Origin: CAKAHY01 sp963522175
GTDB taxonomy: Bacteria; Bacillota; Clostridia; Lachnospirales; Lachnospiraceae
Reading direction: 5' to 3'
Assembly: GCA_963522175.1 (NCBI GenBank)
Contig: CAUQXC010000003.1
Location: forward strand, 186,001 to 250,000
Length of the DNA: 64,000 nucleotides
Of the stretch, positions 16,617 through 24,048 are shown piece after piece. Every line of letters starts with the position of its first letter. The stretch's first letter is position 1. The notes beneath the pieces are model-generated. The model ran no database searches and was not told the DNA's origin. It worked only from the letters and a program-made list of their open reading frames with translations. Position numbers and translations under genes: made by a program.

Positions 16617-17399
16617 TCACGGATTTCCCAGTGTAATTCCATATCTGTACAAAACAGCCGTACATACATCCATCTCTTCAAGCCCTATATCTGAGCCTTT
16701 CTTAAAACCCTTCGGCAATACCACGTATTTGCCGTCCACCTCGTAATAAAGCTGTCCGGTTCTTTTTATTTTTCCGTTCGGCTCACCGAAGGTCTTAAGC
16801 ATATACTCATAACTCGCACCCTTAGGAATTCTCATGAAATCCGCAATCTCCAAATCTCTTTCCTCATAATGGTAAGTAGCCTCCTCTCCGGCTACAATAA
16901 GCTTATCTATACTATCTTTTTTATCATGTACTCCTTCAGGCAGGTTTTCAAAAAAGAATTCCGCTCTTGAAACCATTTCATAGTTCTCAACTAAATAAAT
17001 GGCGCTTACCGATCTCTCACTTATCGGAAATCTACCCACAGTTGTTATACCGATGCTGTCTTTATCATTTAAATAATAAGACCAACCTCCCATATTAGAA
17101 CCTACTATAGGGTCTTCCCCTCTACCTATTTTTTCTTTTATCTCATCGTAGCTTATATTTCTTCTCATATTCAAAAAATAATTTATGTCTACTTTGTAAA
17201 TATTTTTAGTATTCTCATTCCCCACGAAATTACTGTTTGTATCTTCTAACTGCATTTCTCTTTCCTTTTCAATATGCTTATTTTCCTCCTCGACATTTTC
17301 AACCGGCTTATAAGCATTTTGCCTTGCTAGCAGCAAAATATTTCCGGGAAGTAAAATACATATAAGCACCGATAAAATTACCAATAACTTTTTATTCAA
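16617..17399 (-). CDS. Membrane-anchored protein with two BamE/SmpA-like repeats
   Basis: About 260 residues from TTG 17399, with AAAGGA 13 bases upstream; a GTG nine codons earlier is possible. One N-terminal membrane anchor (KLLVILSVLICILLPGNILL) is followed by a charged linker. Two similar segments follow: SYDEIKEKIG...WSYYLND, and SYEYMLKTFGEPNGKI...LYYEVDGKYVVLP, about 110 residues apart. This 'S/TY..(h)...GEP' pattern resembles the BamE/SmpA fold seen in Firmicute envelope proteins. It is paralogous to the lipoprotein at 18762-19397, and even the ribosome-binding-site region is alike. Function unknown; it could be an immunity or envelope accessory protein of the RHS locus. Confidence 0.7.
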   Translation of the reverse strand: MNKKLLVILSVLICILLPGNILLLARQNAYKPVENVEEENKHIEKEREMQLEDTNSNFVGNENTKNIYKVDINYFLNMRRNISYDEIKEKIGRGEDPIVGSNMGGWSYYLNDKDSIGITTVGRFPISERSVSAIYLVENYEMVSRAEFFFENLPEGVHDKKDSIDKLIVAGEEATYHYEERDLEIADFMRIPKGASYEYMLKTFGEPNGKIKRTGQLYYEVDGKYVVLPKGFKKGSDIGLEEMDVCTAVLYRYGITLGNP

Positions 17400-17545
17400 A
17401 TTTCTTACCGTCCTTTCCGAGGGCACCCGTTTTACTTATTAGGTTTCCGACACTATATTCACATATGCTTGGCATCTGTAAACTTATAATCCATTTTCAG
17501 TCCATAAATGCCAAACAACTTTTGCAAATTGTGATTTGAAAAATC

Positions 17546-17998
17546 TTAGTTTTGTGTGTCACTCTTAAGTATATATTTTGACGATTTATATATATCAGTA
17601 AGAGGATCTCTTTTTACAGGATATAATATATCCCACCCTGTTACTGTATATTCTAAAATTTCTTCATTAATTTCTTTAGAAAAATATTCTCTCTTGCCTC
17701 CAATATAGAAAATATATATATTATCTGCGATTTCGAAATCATACTTTAAAGAAGCTTCAATAATCGGATCAGCACCTACTATATTACAGTATCTGCCCTC
17801 ATCTCCCGCAACAACCCACCAATCAAAGCCCGTAACCTTTTCAACTTTACACCAAATAACATCTTTACCCGGTTTATCCATTTTAATTGCTTTTTTTATT
17901 ACAGGTTCAGTAATCCAATTATCTTTAATAAACATATATACACAAAATACCACACTGAAAATAACTATAATTTTAATTTTATTTGAAGTGATTTTCAT
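17546..17998 (-). CDS. Small single-span membrane protein, possible immunity protein
   Basis: About 150 residues from ATG 17998, preceded by AAGGAAG; the open frame runs back to 18088 but that part lies in the RHS remnant. Residues 8-25 (KIIVIFSVVFCVYMFIKD) form one membrane segment; the rest is an exported domain with no family I recognise (contains EKVTGFDWWVVAGDEG and TVTGWDILYPVKRDPL). It overlaps the last codons of the RHS fragment by 20 bases. A gene starting at the end of an RHS C-terminus is the usual position of an immunity gene. That role is inference from position only. Confidence 0.7.
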   Translation of the reverse strand: MKITSNKIKIIVIFSVVFCVYMFIKDNWITEPVIKKAIKMDKPGKDVIWCKVEKVTGFDWWVVAGDEGRYCNIVGADPIIEASLKYDFEIADNIYIFYIGGKREYFSKEINEEILEYTVTGWDILYPVKRDPLTDIYKSSKYILKSDTQN

Positions 17999-18640
17999 AC
18001 TGCTTCCTTTCCTTGAAAATATTCCATTTTGCATTTTCTCGCAACGTTGGCATTCTATAACATTGAAACGTCTGATTGTATCCTCCATATAATTCTCTGA
18101 TAAATTTATACGTCAATACCAAATCCCAATCATACCATTCAGGGTTATTAAGTTTTGAATATCCGGTTTGCCATATTTCCGCTTTTATATCTCCACCGGT
18201 TATGTCGGACCAACTGTCATAGCTATACTCGGTACTCTGATTAGTACCGTTCTCATAGGCTCTCACTTCTTTTGTAAGTCTATGTGCGGCATCATACGTA
18301 TAGCTTAAATTCGTTTTTGTTTGGTAGAAGTTTTCGTAGGCACTTGTAAGGTCTCCCGACTTATTATAAGCATAGCTTGCTTATCCGGCTTTGTAAGCTT
18401 AACGATATTTCCCGCTTTATCGTATTCATAGATAAAATCACCGGTACTTTTGCTTCCCGAAAAGCCCATAGACTCTATCCTTGCTATCCTTCCCATGTTG
18501 TCATAAATAACAAAGTTTTGTATATAGAACAATTTTACTTTTGTAATTGCATACCCTCGATATCTATAGATTGCAATATCTTCTTTAAGTCTACAGATAC
18601 CGAGTGATATATTTTCAAATTTGTAAAATCCAATCTTTAT
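17979..18640 (-). pseudogene. Frameshifted RHS/YD-repeat fragment
   Basis: Two frames together give RHS-type YD repeats. The first (18640 down to about 18380) contains FVIYDNMGRIARIESMG and DFIYEYDKAGNIVKLTKPDK. The second (down to 17979) contains YAYNKSGDLTSAYENFY, LSYTYDAAHRLTKEVRAYEN and STEYSYDSWSD. The join near 18377-18385 is explained by loss of one base (KQSYAYNKSG would be restored by adding one A). No start codon with a ribosome-binding site exists, and a stop lies directly upstream (18641-18643). RHS proteins are large surface toxins whose variable C-termini are delivered to neighbouring cells; this is a piece without its N-terminus. Confidence 0.8.
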
Positions 18641-18761
18641 CTAATATGAGTTTGTCAATTAAAACCCGACAAAATTATCAGTACATTTTCAGTTTTATTG
18701 TCTTCGCAGTTCGGATACTAATAATTTTATTTTTTCTACTCAATCCACTTCTAAATCATTT

Positions 18762-19397
18762 TTATATTGAATAGTATATTAGGCATTTAGGTTGTCCGTT
18801 AGATGAGTATATTTCTATGCTATTCAGTTCAACGGTCTCATCACTTGTAAAATTAGTCGGAAAGAATATAACTCCTTTATTTGTGTAATAATATGCTCTG
18901 TTATCATCCGTTATTCCTTGAGGCTCCCCGTATAAATTCACTATATCCTTGTATGTATACTCCTTTTTTAAATCAAATAAACTTCTTATATCCACATTAT
19001 TCTTTTTGCCGGATATATCAACACTATCTTCATCAAAAATTTTATCATACGAATCAGGAACTATCCATATTTCTTTATTTTTATAAAATATAGTACATTT
19101 TAAATTTTCATTCATATCCATTACATTAAGTAATATAATATTACTTTCTCCAAGAATTGCAGTTCCATACTCTTGCATAAAGACCAAGTCTTCAACCTCG
19201 TAATAAAATCTTGATATACCGGAACCCACCATTTTCGCAGGTCCTATATCCTTTTCCAAATCCTCAAAAGTTTTTTTTGAATTTACATCATAAATAAAGT
19301 ATTCTATAGTAGGTACCTTTGGAATATCACCATTTATTTTTGTATCTTTTTTTCCGCAAGCCATCAACAAAAATGCTAACAACATAATTATTTCCAT
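18762..19397 (-). CDS. Lipoprotein with two BamE/SmpA-like repeats
   Basis: A 211-residue predicted lipoprotein. The signal MEIIMLLAFLLMACGKK has a lipobox LMAC with C14. Two related segments follow: TFEDLEKDIGPAKMVG...FYYEVEDLVF (about residues 43-75) and TYKDIVNLYGEPQGI...YYYTNKGVIFFP (about 147-180). It shares this layout with the protein at 16617-17399, so the two are diverged duplicates. AAAGGAG lies 8 bases before ATG. Upstream is a sequence resembling an rRNA spacer. Function unknown; the position between two RHS fragments allows an immunity or envelope-maintenance role. Confidence 0.75.
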   Translation of the reverse strand: MEIIMLLAFLLMACGKKDTKINGDIPKVPTIEYFIYDVNSKKTFEDLEKDIGPAKMVGSGISRFYYEVEDLVFMQEYGTAILGESNIILLNVMDMNENLKCTIFYKNKEIWIVPDSYDKIFDEDSVDISGKKNNVDIRSLFDLKKEYTYKDIVNLYGEPQGITDDNRAYYYTNKGVIFFPTNFTSDETVELNSIEIYSSNGQPKCLIYYSI

Positions 19398-19463
19398 TAC
19401 TTAAACTCCTTTCCGTCTTTTCTTGTCTCCTTTTTAAGCACCTATCATGACGCTATTTTTATC

Positions 19464-19490
19464 ATGCAGTTTTCAAGGTTCAAAGAACTC
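19464..19490 (-). other. Short sequence resembling a 16S-23S rRNA spacer motif
   Basis: Minus strand GAGTTCTTTGAACC followed by TTGAAAACTGCAT. The combination 'TTCTTTGAA...CCTTGAAAACTGCAT' is typical of the spacer just upstream of 23S rRNA in many Firmicutes. No rRNA follows, so it would be a displaced fragment left by recombination. Confidence 0.45.
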
Positions 19491-19524
19491 TAACTGAGTT
19501 TAAAATCTATATAAAATGCATTTT

Positions 19525-20169
19525 TTATGAAGTTATATAAATATTATGCATACCTTTATCAAAAACCACATGCACTACAAACTCTTTTTTTCCATTATAG
19601 CAATCAAATAAATCAAAAATTTTATTCTTTATCCTTTCTTCCAAGCTGTCAGCCATTGCTTCAGTCATAAATAATGTACTTTTGATATCAAATTCAATTT
19701 CACCATCATCTAACCAATATACCAGATCAATAATTTCGATAATTTTGAATTTTAATATGTCTTTTACTGTATTAAAGCTTTGAGGCTTTTTCCTTATAAA
19801 AGATACTATTCTCTCAATATCATTTTTTTGTAATTTTTTTTTACTATAATACCTGCAAAAAACATTTTCAACAGCACACAAGTCATATGTTACAAACTTT
19901 TTATCTATCATCATCATAAATTTAAACGAAGCATTTTTTCTCCCTATTAAAATATCGATATGATTTTTAATTGTGTTAAATGTCTCTTGTATATTCAGAT
20001 CACCAATACCTACAAGCTCACATAAAATGCTGTACATTCTTACCTGCTCAGATTGTATAACTCCATAATCTATAAACTCATATAATTTTTTTTGGGAATT
20101 TTCAATTAAATTTTCTTTTGTTATTTCTCCTTTAGAAAAATCTATTAGATCTTTAAGTACTTCATCCAT
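19525..20169 (-). CDS. Probable immunity protein of the orphan RHS toxin tip
   Basis: About 214 residues from ATG 20169 (GAGAGG upstream). It is acidic and helical by eye, with no signal peptide or membrane segment and no family I recognise. Landmarks are KDLIDFSKGEITKENLIE near the start and FVVHVVFDKGMHNIYITS at the end. It starts 36 bases after the stop of the RHS-linked C-terminal domain, on the same strand. That is exactly where cognate immunity genes sit in RHS/WapA loci, and a cytosolic protein fits an intracellular toxin. Base composition is more AT-rich than neighbouring housekeeping genes. Confidence 0.65.
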   Translation of the reverse strand: MDEVLKDLIDFSKGEITKENLIENSQKKLYEFIDYGVIQSEQVRMYSILCELVGIGDLNIQETFNTIKNHIDILIGRKNASFKFMMMIDKKFVTYDLCAVENVFCRYYSKKKLQKNDIERIVSFIRKKPQSFNTVKDILKFKIIEIIDLVYWLDDGEIEFDIKSTLFMTEAMADSLEERIKNKIFDLFDCYNGKKEFVVHVVFDKGMHNIYITS

Positions 20170-20205
20170 TTTATCCTCTCTACTCTCTTTAACAGTAAGC
20201 AAAAA

Positions 20206-20661
20206 TTATTCATGATAATACGATTTCTGCCCATCACTCCAATAGTGTCTCTCATACTCATCTTCTCCACAACCTATCTTTTCCATATACGATGAAAGAT
20301 CTTTAGACAGAAACCTGCTTTTGATATTATATGAGGGAAAAATTTTCAGTCCGTCAGATATTCTAAATTCAACTTTTAAAATAATTTCCGTTCCTACATT
20401 CCCCTTATAATATACTTTAAAAATAGGCACTTCATGCAAATTTCTATTTTGAAGATTAGTTTTCAGGACAGTCTCTATAACTCGTTTTGTGTTAATTGCT
20501 TTTTCTATATCCCAATAGTATTCTACAACAGCATATCCTGCAACACCAACAGCTCCTCCTATCGCGACTCCATCCATAATAGGAACAGGTCCGCCTGTCA
20601 AAGCCATACCGGCACCTATAGGTGCATATTCTGTCAAGGCTTCTCCTACCGGTTTTCCCAC
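20206..20661 (-). CDS. Orphan RHS C-terminal (toxin-type) domain
   Basis: A 151-residue frame from GTG 20661, the only possible start in this frame. It is continuous with an upstream RHS core fragment that has no start codon. It begins with a Gly/Ala-rich hydrophobic stretch (GAGMALTGGPVPIMDGVAIG, then GAVGVAGYAVVEYYW) of the kind found between RHS core and toxin. A variable domain of about 100 residues follows, ending YERHYWSDGQKSYYHE. The toxin type is not recognised. In intact loci this domain is cleaved off and delivered to rivals; here it could be translated only weakly, if at all, without the N-terminal part. Confidence 0.6.
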   Translation of the reverse strand: MGKPVGEALTEYAPIGAGMALTGGPVPIMDGVAIGGAVGVAGYAVVEYYWDIEKAINTKRVIETVLKTNLQNRNLHEVPIFKVYYKGNVGTEIILKVEFRISDGLKIFPSYNIKSRFLSKDLSSYMEKIGCGEDEYERHYWSDGQKSYYHE

Positions 20662-20940
20662 CCTTCCAAATTCAATTATAAAAGGTCTGACAACCTCTCC
20701 GGCAGCCTTAACAAATACTCCAAGGCTGTTTATTGCCGGGGCAAACTGCTCTCCCGTCGGATCCGTATACTTAAGCGGATTGCTCCTGCAGTATTCATAC
20801 CGGTTAAGCCCGTCCTTGGTCTCACGAATAAGGTTACCTATTTTCCCGTAAGCGGATTTATAGCAGTAGCCTTCTCATTTTTTCGTTGTAACCCTCAGTA
20901 AAATTTTTCTCTTGTGAATATATCCCCCGGTATCTTTAAA
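20662..20940 (-). pseudogene. RHS repeat-associated core fragment, frameshifted
   Basis: From 20874 leftward the frame encodes YCYKSAYGKIGNLIRE, then DGLNRYEYCRSNPLKYTDPTG, a clear match to the RHS core end (…NPxxYxDPxG) that marks the junction to the variable tip. Just upstream a stop (20877-20875) separates it from another frame reading RYRGIYSQEKNFTEGYNEKM, also RHS-like, so one or more indels broke the gene. The C-terminal frame continues into the domain ending at 20206. Confidence 0.8.
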
Positions 20941-21020
20941 CTTGTAATGTATTTTAAGCCTAAAGTGCCGGAGATTATAATTATTCAGCTTGTAAAACTC
21001 GTTTTGCAATTACTTTAACT

Positions 21021-22037
21021 TTACCAGTCAAATCCTTCAAAGGTATCTTGATATCTCCACTTTTTAAGTTTTACTATTTCCGTAGTTTCCAAGTTCACTG
21101 CATAGAAGCTCCACCTTTCCATAGCCTCTAAAAAATGTGTATATTCTCTGAGAGCATAAAACAGGTGCTTACCGTCGCGAGAAATTCTGATATAGACAAC
21201 GTCTTCATCTTCCGGCTTATCTTCCTTAAGCTCAACAGTTTTTTCAATCTGTTCGGTTTTAAGGTTATATACATATATATATGGGTACTCATAATAAACC
21301 ATTTTACTTTTATCCTCAGTTATATCTATACCGCCATTATCAAACATATTATTTGTAATATAGAGCTTTTTTATATACTCCGTTTTTCCTGTTCGTAGTC
21401 CTTTTTTTATTATGGCTCCACTACCTTTGGAATAACCTTGGATAACTTCTTCTTTTGCTTCTATAAGCAATATGTCTTCCTTATCACCTTCCAATATAAA
21501 ATAATCGGAATTGCCGTACTCATTTTCATATATTTTTTCCATACTCCATGAGTCTCCCGTCTTTTCCATATATAAAAGTGTCTTTCTTTCCACACCCTCG
21601 CTAAATAATGTATAACCCGATTTATACTCTTTAAATCTGAGACCATATCCACCACTCTCGATTTTTTCCAAACCTGTCTTTAACAGCAAAGTATTTAATT
21701 CATCCAAGCTTATGATTGGCTTAAGCTCATTATTACCCGACTCAAGTTCTGCAATCCCTTCAAAATCGTAGGTATAAACCCATCCGATTATTTGCTTACG
21801 GTCATTGCTGTAATGCAAATCATAAAATACATCACCACAAACTTTCGCCATACCTCCTGTCAGCATGTCGTACTTAAAGGTACCTTCGGTATCATCATAG
21901 TAACCGGAAAAAAACAGCGATTTCTCTTTGCCGGATATTCCTTTTAAAACCCTCATCCTCTTATAGATGTTCGGTATAAAAAATAACATCAGTGCGATTA
22001 CAATTATAATATATACTAATTTTAAATTTTTTTTCAT
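21021..22037 (-). CDS. Membrane-anchored protein, possibly beta-propeller
   Basis: About 338 residues from ATG 22037 (AGGAG 6 bases upstream; an ATG two codons earlier is too close). One N-terminal membrane anchor (LVYIIIVIALMLFFIPNIY) precedes an exported domain. Short repeated strands with SxDxK-type turns (YDMLTGGMAKVCGDVFYDL, DITEDKSKMVYYEYPYIYVY, RISRDGKHLFYALREYT) suggest a TolB/WD-like propeller, but this is by eye. It starts 20 bases after the RHS signal-peptide stub and probably shares its promoter. Function unknown; it may be an accessory or immunity protein inserted into the broken RHS locus. Confidence 0.7.
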   Translation of the reverse strand: MKKNLKLVYIIIVIALMLFFIPNIYKRMRVLKGISGKEKSLFFSGYYDDTEGTFKYDMLTGGMAKVCGDVFYDLHYSNDRKQIIGWVYTYDFEGIAELESGNNELKPIISLDELNTLLLKTGLEKIESGGYGLRFKEYKSGYTLFSEGVERKTLLYMEKTGDSWSMEKIYENEYGNSDYFILEGDKEDILLIEAKEEVIQGYSKGSGAIIKKGLRTGKTEYIKKLYITNNMFDNGGIDITEDKSKMVYYEYPYIYVYNLKTEQIEKTVELKEDKPEDEDVVYIRISRDGKHLFYALREYTHFLEAMERWSFYAVNLETTEIVKLKKWRYQDTFEGFDW

Positions 22038-22057
22038 ACGCATCTCCTATATATTAT

Positions 22058-22159
22058 CTATAAAACAGTTAGAGTATCAAACACGGTATAAACGGCATTT
22101 TGGAACAAAAGAACAAATGTCGTGCATAATGCGAAAATACGTTTAAAATTTCTTTTCAT
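22058..22159 (-). CDS. 33-residue signal-peptide stub, likely N-terminus of a deleted RHS protein
   Basis: ATG 22159 has GGAGG about 9 bases upstream and encodes a basic start (MKRNFKRIF) and a hydrophobic segment ALCTTFVLLFQNAVYTVF, then stops after 33 codons. Large clostridial RHS/WapA-type proteins begin this way. With a good promoter in front and RHS fragments behind, the simplest reading is that almost the whole coding sequence between signal peptide and tip was lost. A genuine tiny secreted peptide cannot be excluded. Confidence 0.5.
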   Translation of the reverse strand: MKRNFKRIFALCTTFVLLFQNAVYTVFDTLTVL

Positions 22160-22193
22160 ACATAAAATCCTCCTAAATATACATTTGTTTTTA

Positions 22194-22228
22194 TTAAGTT
22201 TAGTATACTGATACCACCCTAAACTTAA
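22194..22228. promoter_or_regulatory. 10-bp inverted repeat at the start of the stub transcript
   Basis: TTAAGTTTAG (22194-22203) and CTAAACTTAA (22219-22228) are perfect inverted copies separated by 15 bases, beginning right after the -10 element. It is either a repressor operator or a 5' leader hairpin. Confidence 0.6.
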
Positions 22229-22232
22229 GGTA

Positions 22233-22261
22233 ATTATAACATTTCTCAAAAACTTTGTCGT
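22233..22261 (-). promoter_or_regulatory. Promoter of the decayed RHS locus
   Basis: Minus strand perfect -10 TATAAT (22238-22233), 17-base spacer, -35 ACGACA (22261-22256; 4 of 6). Confidence 0.6.
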
Positions 22262-22325
22262 GTAGAAAATAAAAGGGTATTTTTGTTTAGTTTAAACAAA
22301 TAAATATTTACAACCGAAATTTTAC

Positions 22326-22364
22326 ACAAAAAAAGCCGTTACAATTTTAAATTTTGCAACAGCT
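22326..22364 (-). terminator. Terminator of the ABC exporter operon
   Basis: Minus strand AGCTGTTGCAA pairs with TTGTAACGGCT using two G-U pairs, with AT pairs toward the loop, followed by a run of seven T residues. It lies 29 bases after the last gene of the operon. Confidence 0.8.
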
Positions 22365-22392
22365 TTTAAATAAATCAATTAGCCTTAGCGGA

Positions 22393-22614
22393 TTACATCT
22401 GCATAAATCCGCTTGCAATGGCAATTAATCCGAGCACAAGGCAAGCCAAAGAGCCATAAAAAACGGTCTTGTTTCCTTTCGCTCCCCTTTTTTTAAACAA
22501 TAAAAATACTCCTAAAATCACAAGTACAATACCGAAAGCTATACTGTATAAATATAAGCCCGACGATATACTTTCAAGCCACTTGTCTACCGCTCCTTCT
22601 ACTTTTTGTTCCAT
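22393..22614 (-). CDS. Small two-span membrane protein of the ABC operon
   Basis: A 73-residue protein with two membrane segments (LYLYSIAFGIVLVILGVFLL and VFYGSLACLVLGLIAIASGF) joined by a basic loop KKRGAKGNK. Its start codon overlaps the end of the permease gene by one base, so it is coupled to the transporter. I recognise no family. It could be a small auxiliary subunit or resistance peptide of the exporter. Confidence 0.75.
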   Translation of the reverse strand: MEQKVEGAVDKWLESISSGLYLYSIAFGIVLVILGVFLLFKKRGAKGNKTVFYGSLACLVLGLIAIASGFMQM

Positions 22615-23324
22615 TATTCTACCTCCATAATATTTATTTTTTTAATAAGAAACATTGAAAATACTGCACCGACAAGTATCATTACTGCCGTTAATATATA
22701 CATAGTTACCCTGTTTAAACTCGCATTCACCACTATATTACACATTAAGGAGGCAATAAGTATGGCTGAAACAATAGTGGCGGGTACGGATTTTTTTATA
22801 AAGCCTATTCCTACGGCTGCAATTCCGATACTTGCGGCTATAAGTGACATAATGAGAGTATTTTCAAGCACCTGCAACATAATAGAAAGTGTAAACTCTT
22901 TTCCTACAAGATGTATAAAATTTTCAGTTATACCGAATGTCAGGAAAACCGTAAAATTGCTGATAAGCATTGAGATTATTGTAAATCCGCATACAATACT
23001 CAGTTTTGATAAAATAATTATTTTTCGACTTACCGGATATGAAAAAAGTAAAATAGGACGTTTGCCCGAATAATCTTCAATAATGAACCTTGAATACATA
23101 ACTGCCGACATCACACAAAATACTGCCATATTAAAAACACCGAACAAAGGAATAAGGTTATTGTAACCCGAAAAAATCTGCATATCTTTATCATTAGGCT
23201 CTATTAAAGGAGCGTATGCGAAAAGAAACAAAAAGCCCAACATCGTAATTGCAATTATAATACCGGCTATTATATAAGTACTGATTTTATTCTTTTTTAA
23301 TTCCAAACTAATAAGTGTTTTCAT
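22614..23324 (-). CDS. ABC-2 type transporter permease
   Basis: A 236-residue permease with six apparent membrane segments, starting MKTLISLELKKNKISTYIIA, with a conserved mid-region YSGKRPILLFSYPVSRKIII that is typical of bacitracin/lantibiotic-type ABC-2 exporter permeases. Only one permease gene is present, so a homodimer is expected with two copies of the upstream ATPase. It overlaps the ATPase gene by 17 bases. Confidence 0.88.
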   Translation of the reverse strand: MKTLISLELKKNKISTYIIAGIIIAITMLGFLFLFAYAPLIEPNDKDMQIFSGYNNLIPLFGVFNMAVFCVMSAVMYSRFIIEDYSGKRPILLFSYPVSRKIIILSKLSIVCGFTIISMLISNFTVFLTFGITENFIHLVGKEFTLSIMLQVLENTLIMSLIAASIGIAAVGIGFIKKSVPATIVSAILIASLMCNIVVNASLNRVTMYILTAVMILVGAVFSMFLIKKINIMEVE

Positions 23325-24048
23325 TTTCTTTCCTTCCCGCCATTATATCCATAAAGTAATCTTCAAGACCCGACGGATATTCGGCTTTTACTTTCGCCAG
23401 GGAAAGCTCTTTTACTATTGTTCCTTTTGCTATTACTCCTATAGTATCCGCAATATGTTCTATTTCCGTCAATATATGACTCGAAATGAGTAAGGTCATA
23501 CCCTGTATTTTTACAAGATTTAAAAATAAATCCCTCATTTCTCTTATCCCCATAGGGTCTAGTCCGTTAATAGGCTCATCCAGAATCAATAATTTAGGCT
23601 TATGAACAATCGCTCTTGCAATGGCTAAACGTTGGCGCATGCCCAAAGAGAATGTTGAAACCGGCTGAATACCCGTATCATCCAAACCGACCTTCGACAA
23701 AATATCCGCTATATCTTCACCCTCCTTCCCCATGTACGCAAGATGTATTTTCAAATTCTCCGTCGCCGATAAATGTTCATAGAAAACAGGCGTTTCAATT
23801 AAAGTTCCGATTTCCGATAAAAGCTTCGTACGTTCGGAAACAACGTCCATCCCCAAAACCAGCGCTTTACCTATAGTCGGTGTAAGAAGTCCGGATAAAA
23901 GCTTGAATACGGTTGTTTTTCCCGCTCCGTTGGCTCCTAAAAAGCCGTAAACAGTTCCTTCTTCCACGCTCATATTGCAACATTTAATTACTTCTTTACC
24001 GTGAAAGGTCTTTGTAAGCTTCTTTGTTTCTATTATTAAATTATTCAC
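23308..24048 (-). CDS. ABC transporter ATP-binding protein
   Basis: About 246 residues from GTG 24048 (GGAG 10 bases upstream, inside the tetR-like gene); the open frame continues to 24111 without a site. Walker A is GANGAGKTT, the Q-loop region is IGTLIETPVFYEHLSATENL, the signature is FSLGMRQRLAIARAI (a conserved LG-x-x-QR variant of LSGGQ), Walker B is LLILDEPINGLDP, and the H-loop is SSHIL. The set matches BcrA-like exporter ATPases that confer peptide-antibiotic resistance. Operon order is regulator, ATPase, permease, small membrane protein. Confidence 0.93.
   Translation of the reverse strand: MNNLIIETKKLTKTFHGKEVIKCCNMSVEEGTVYGFLGANGAGKTTVFKLLSGLLTPTIGKALVLGMDVVSERTKLLSEIGTLIETPVFYEHLSATENLKIHLAYMGKEGEDIADILSKVGLDDTGIQPVSTFSLGMRQRLAIARAIVHKPKLLILDEPINGLDPMGIREMRDLFLNLVKIQGMTLLISSHILTEIEHIADTIGVIAKGTIVKELSLAKVKAEYPSGLEDYFMDIMAGRKENENTY

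Noticed and set aside
19398..19524. rRNA gene suggested by the spacer-like motif
   Set aside because: No 16S or 23S sequence is present on either side; only the short motif occurs.
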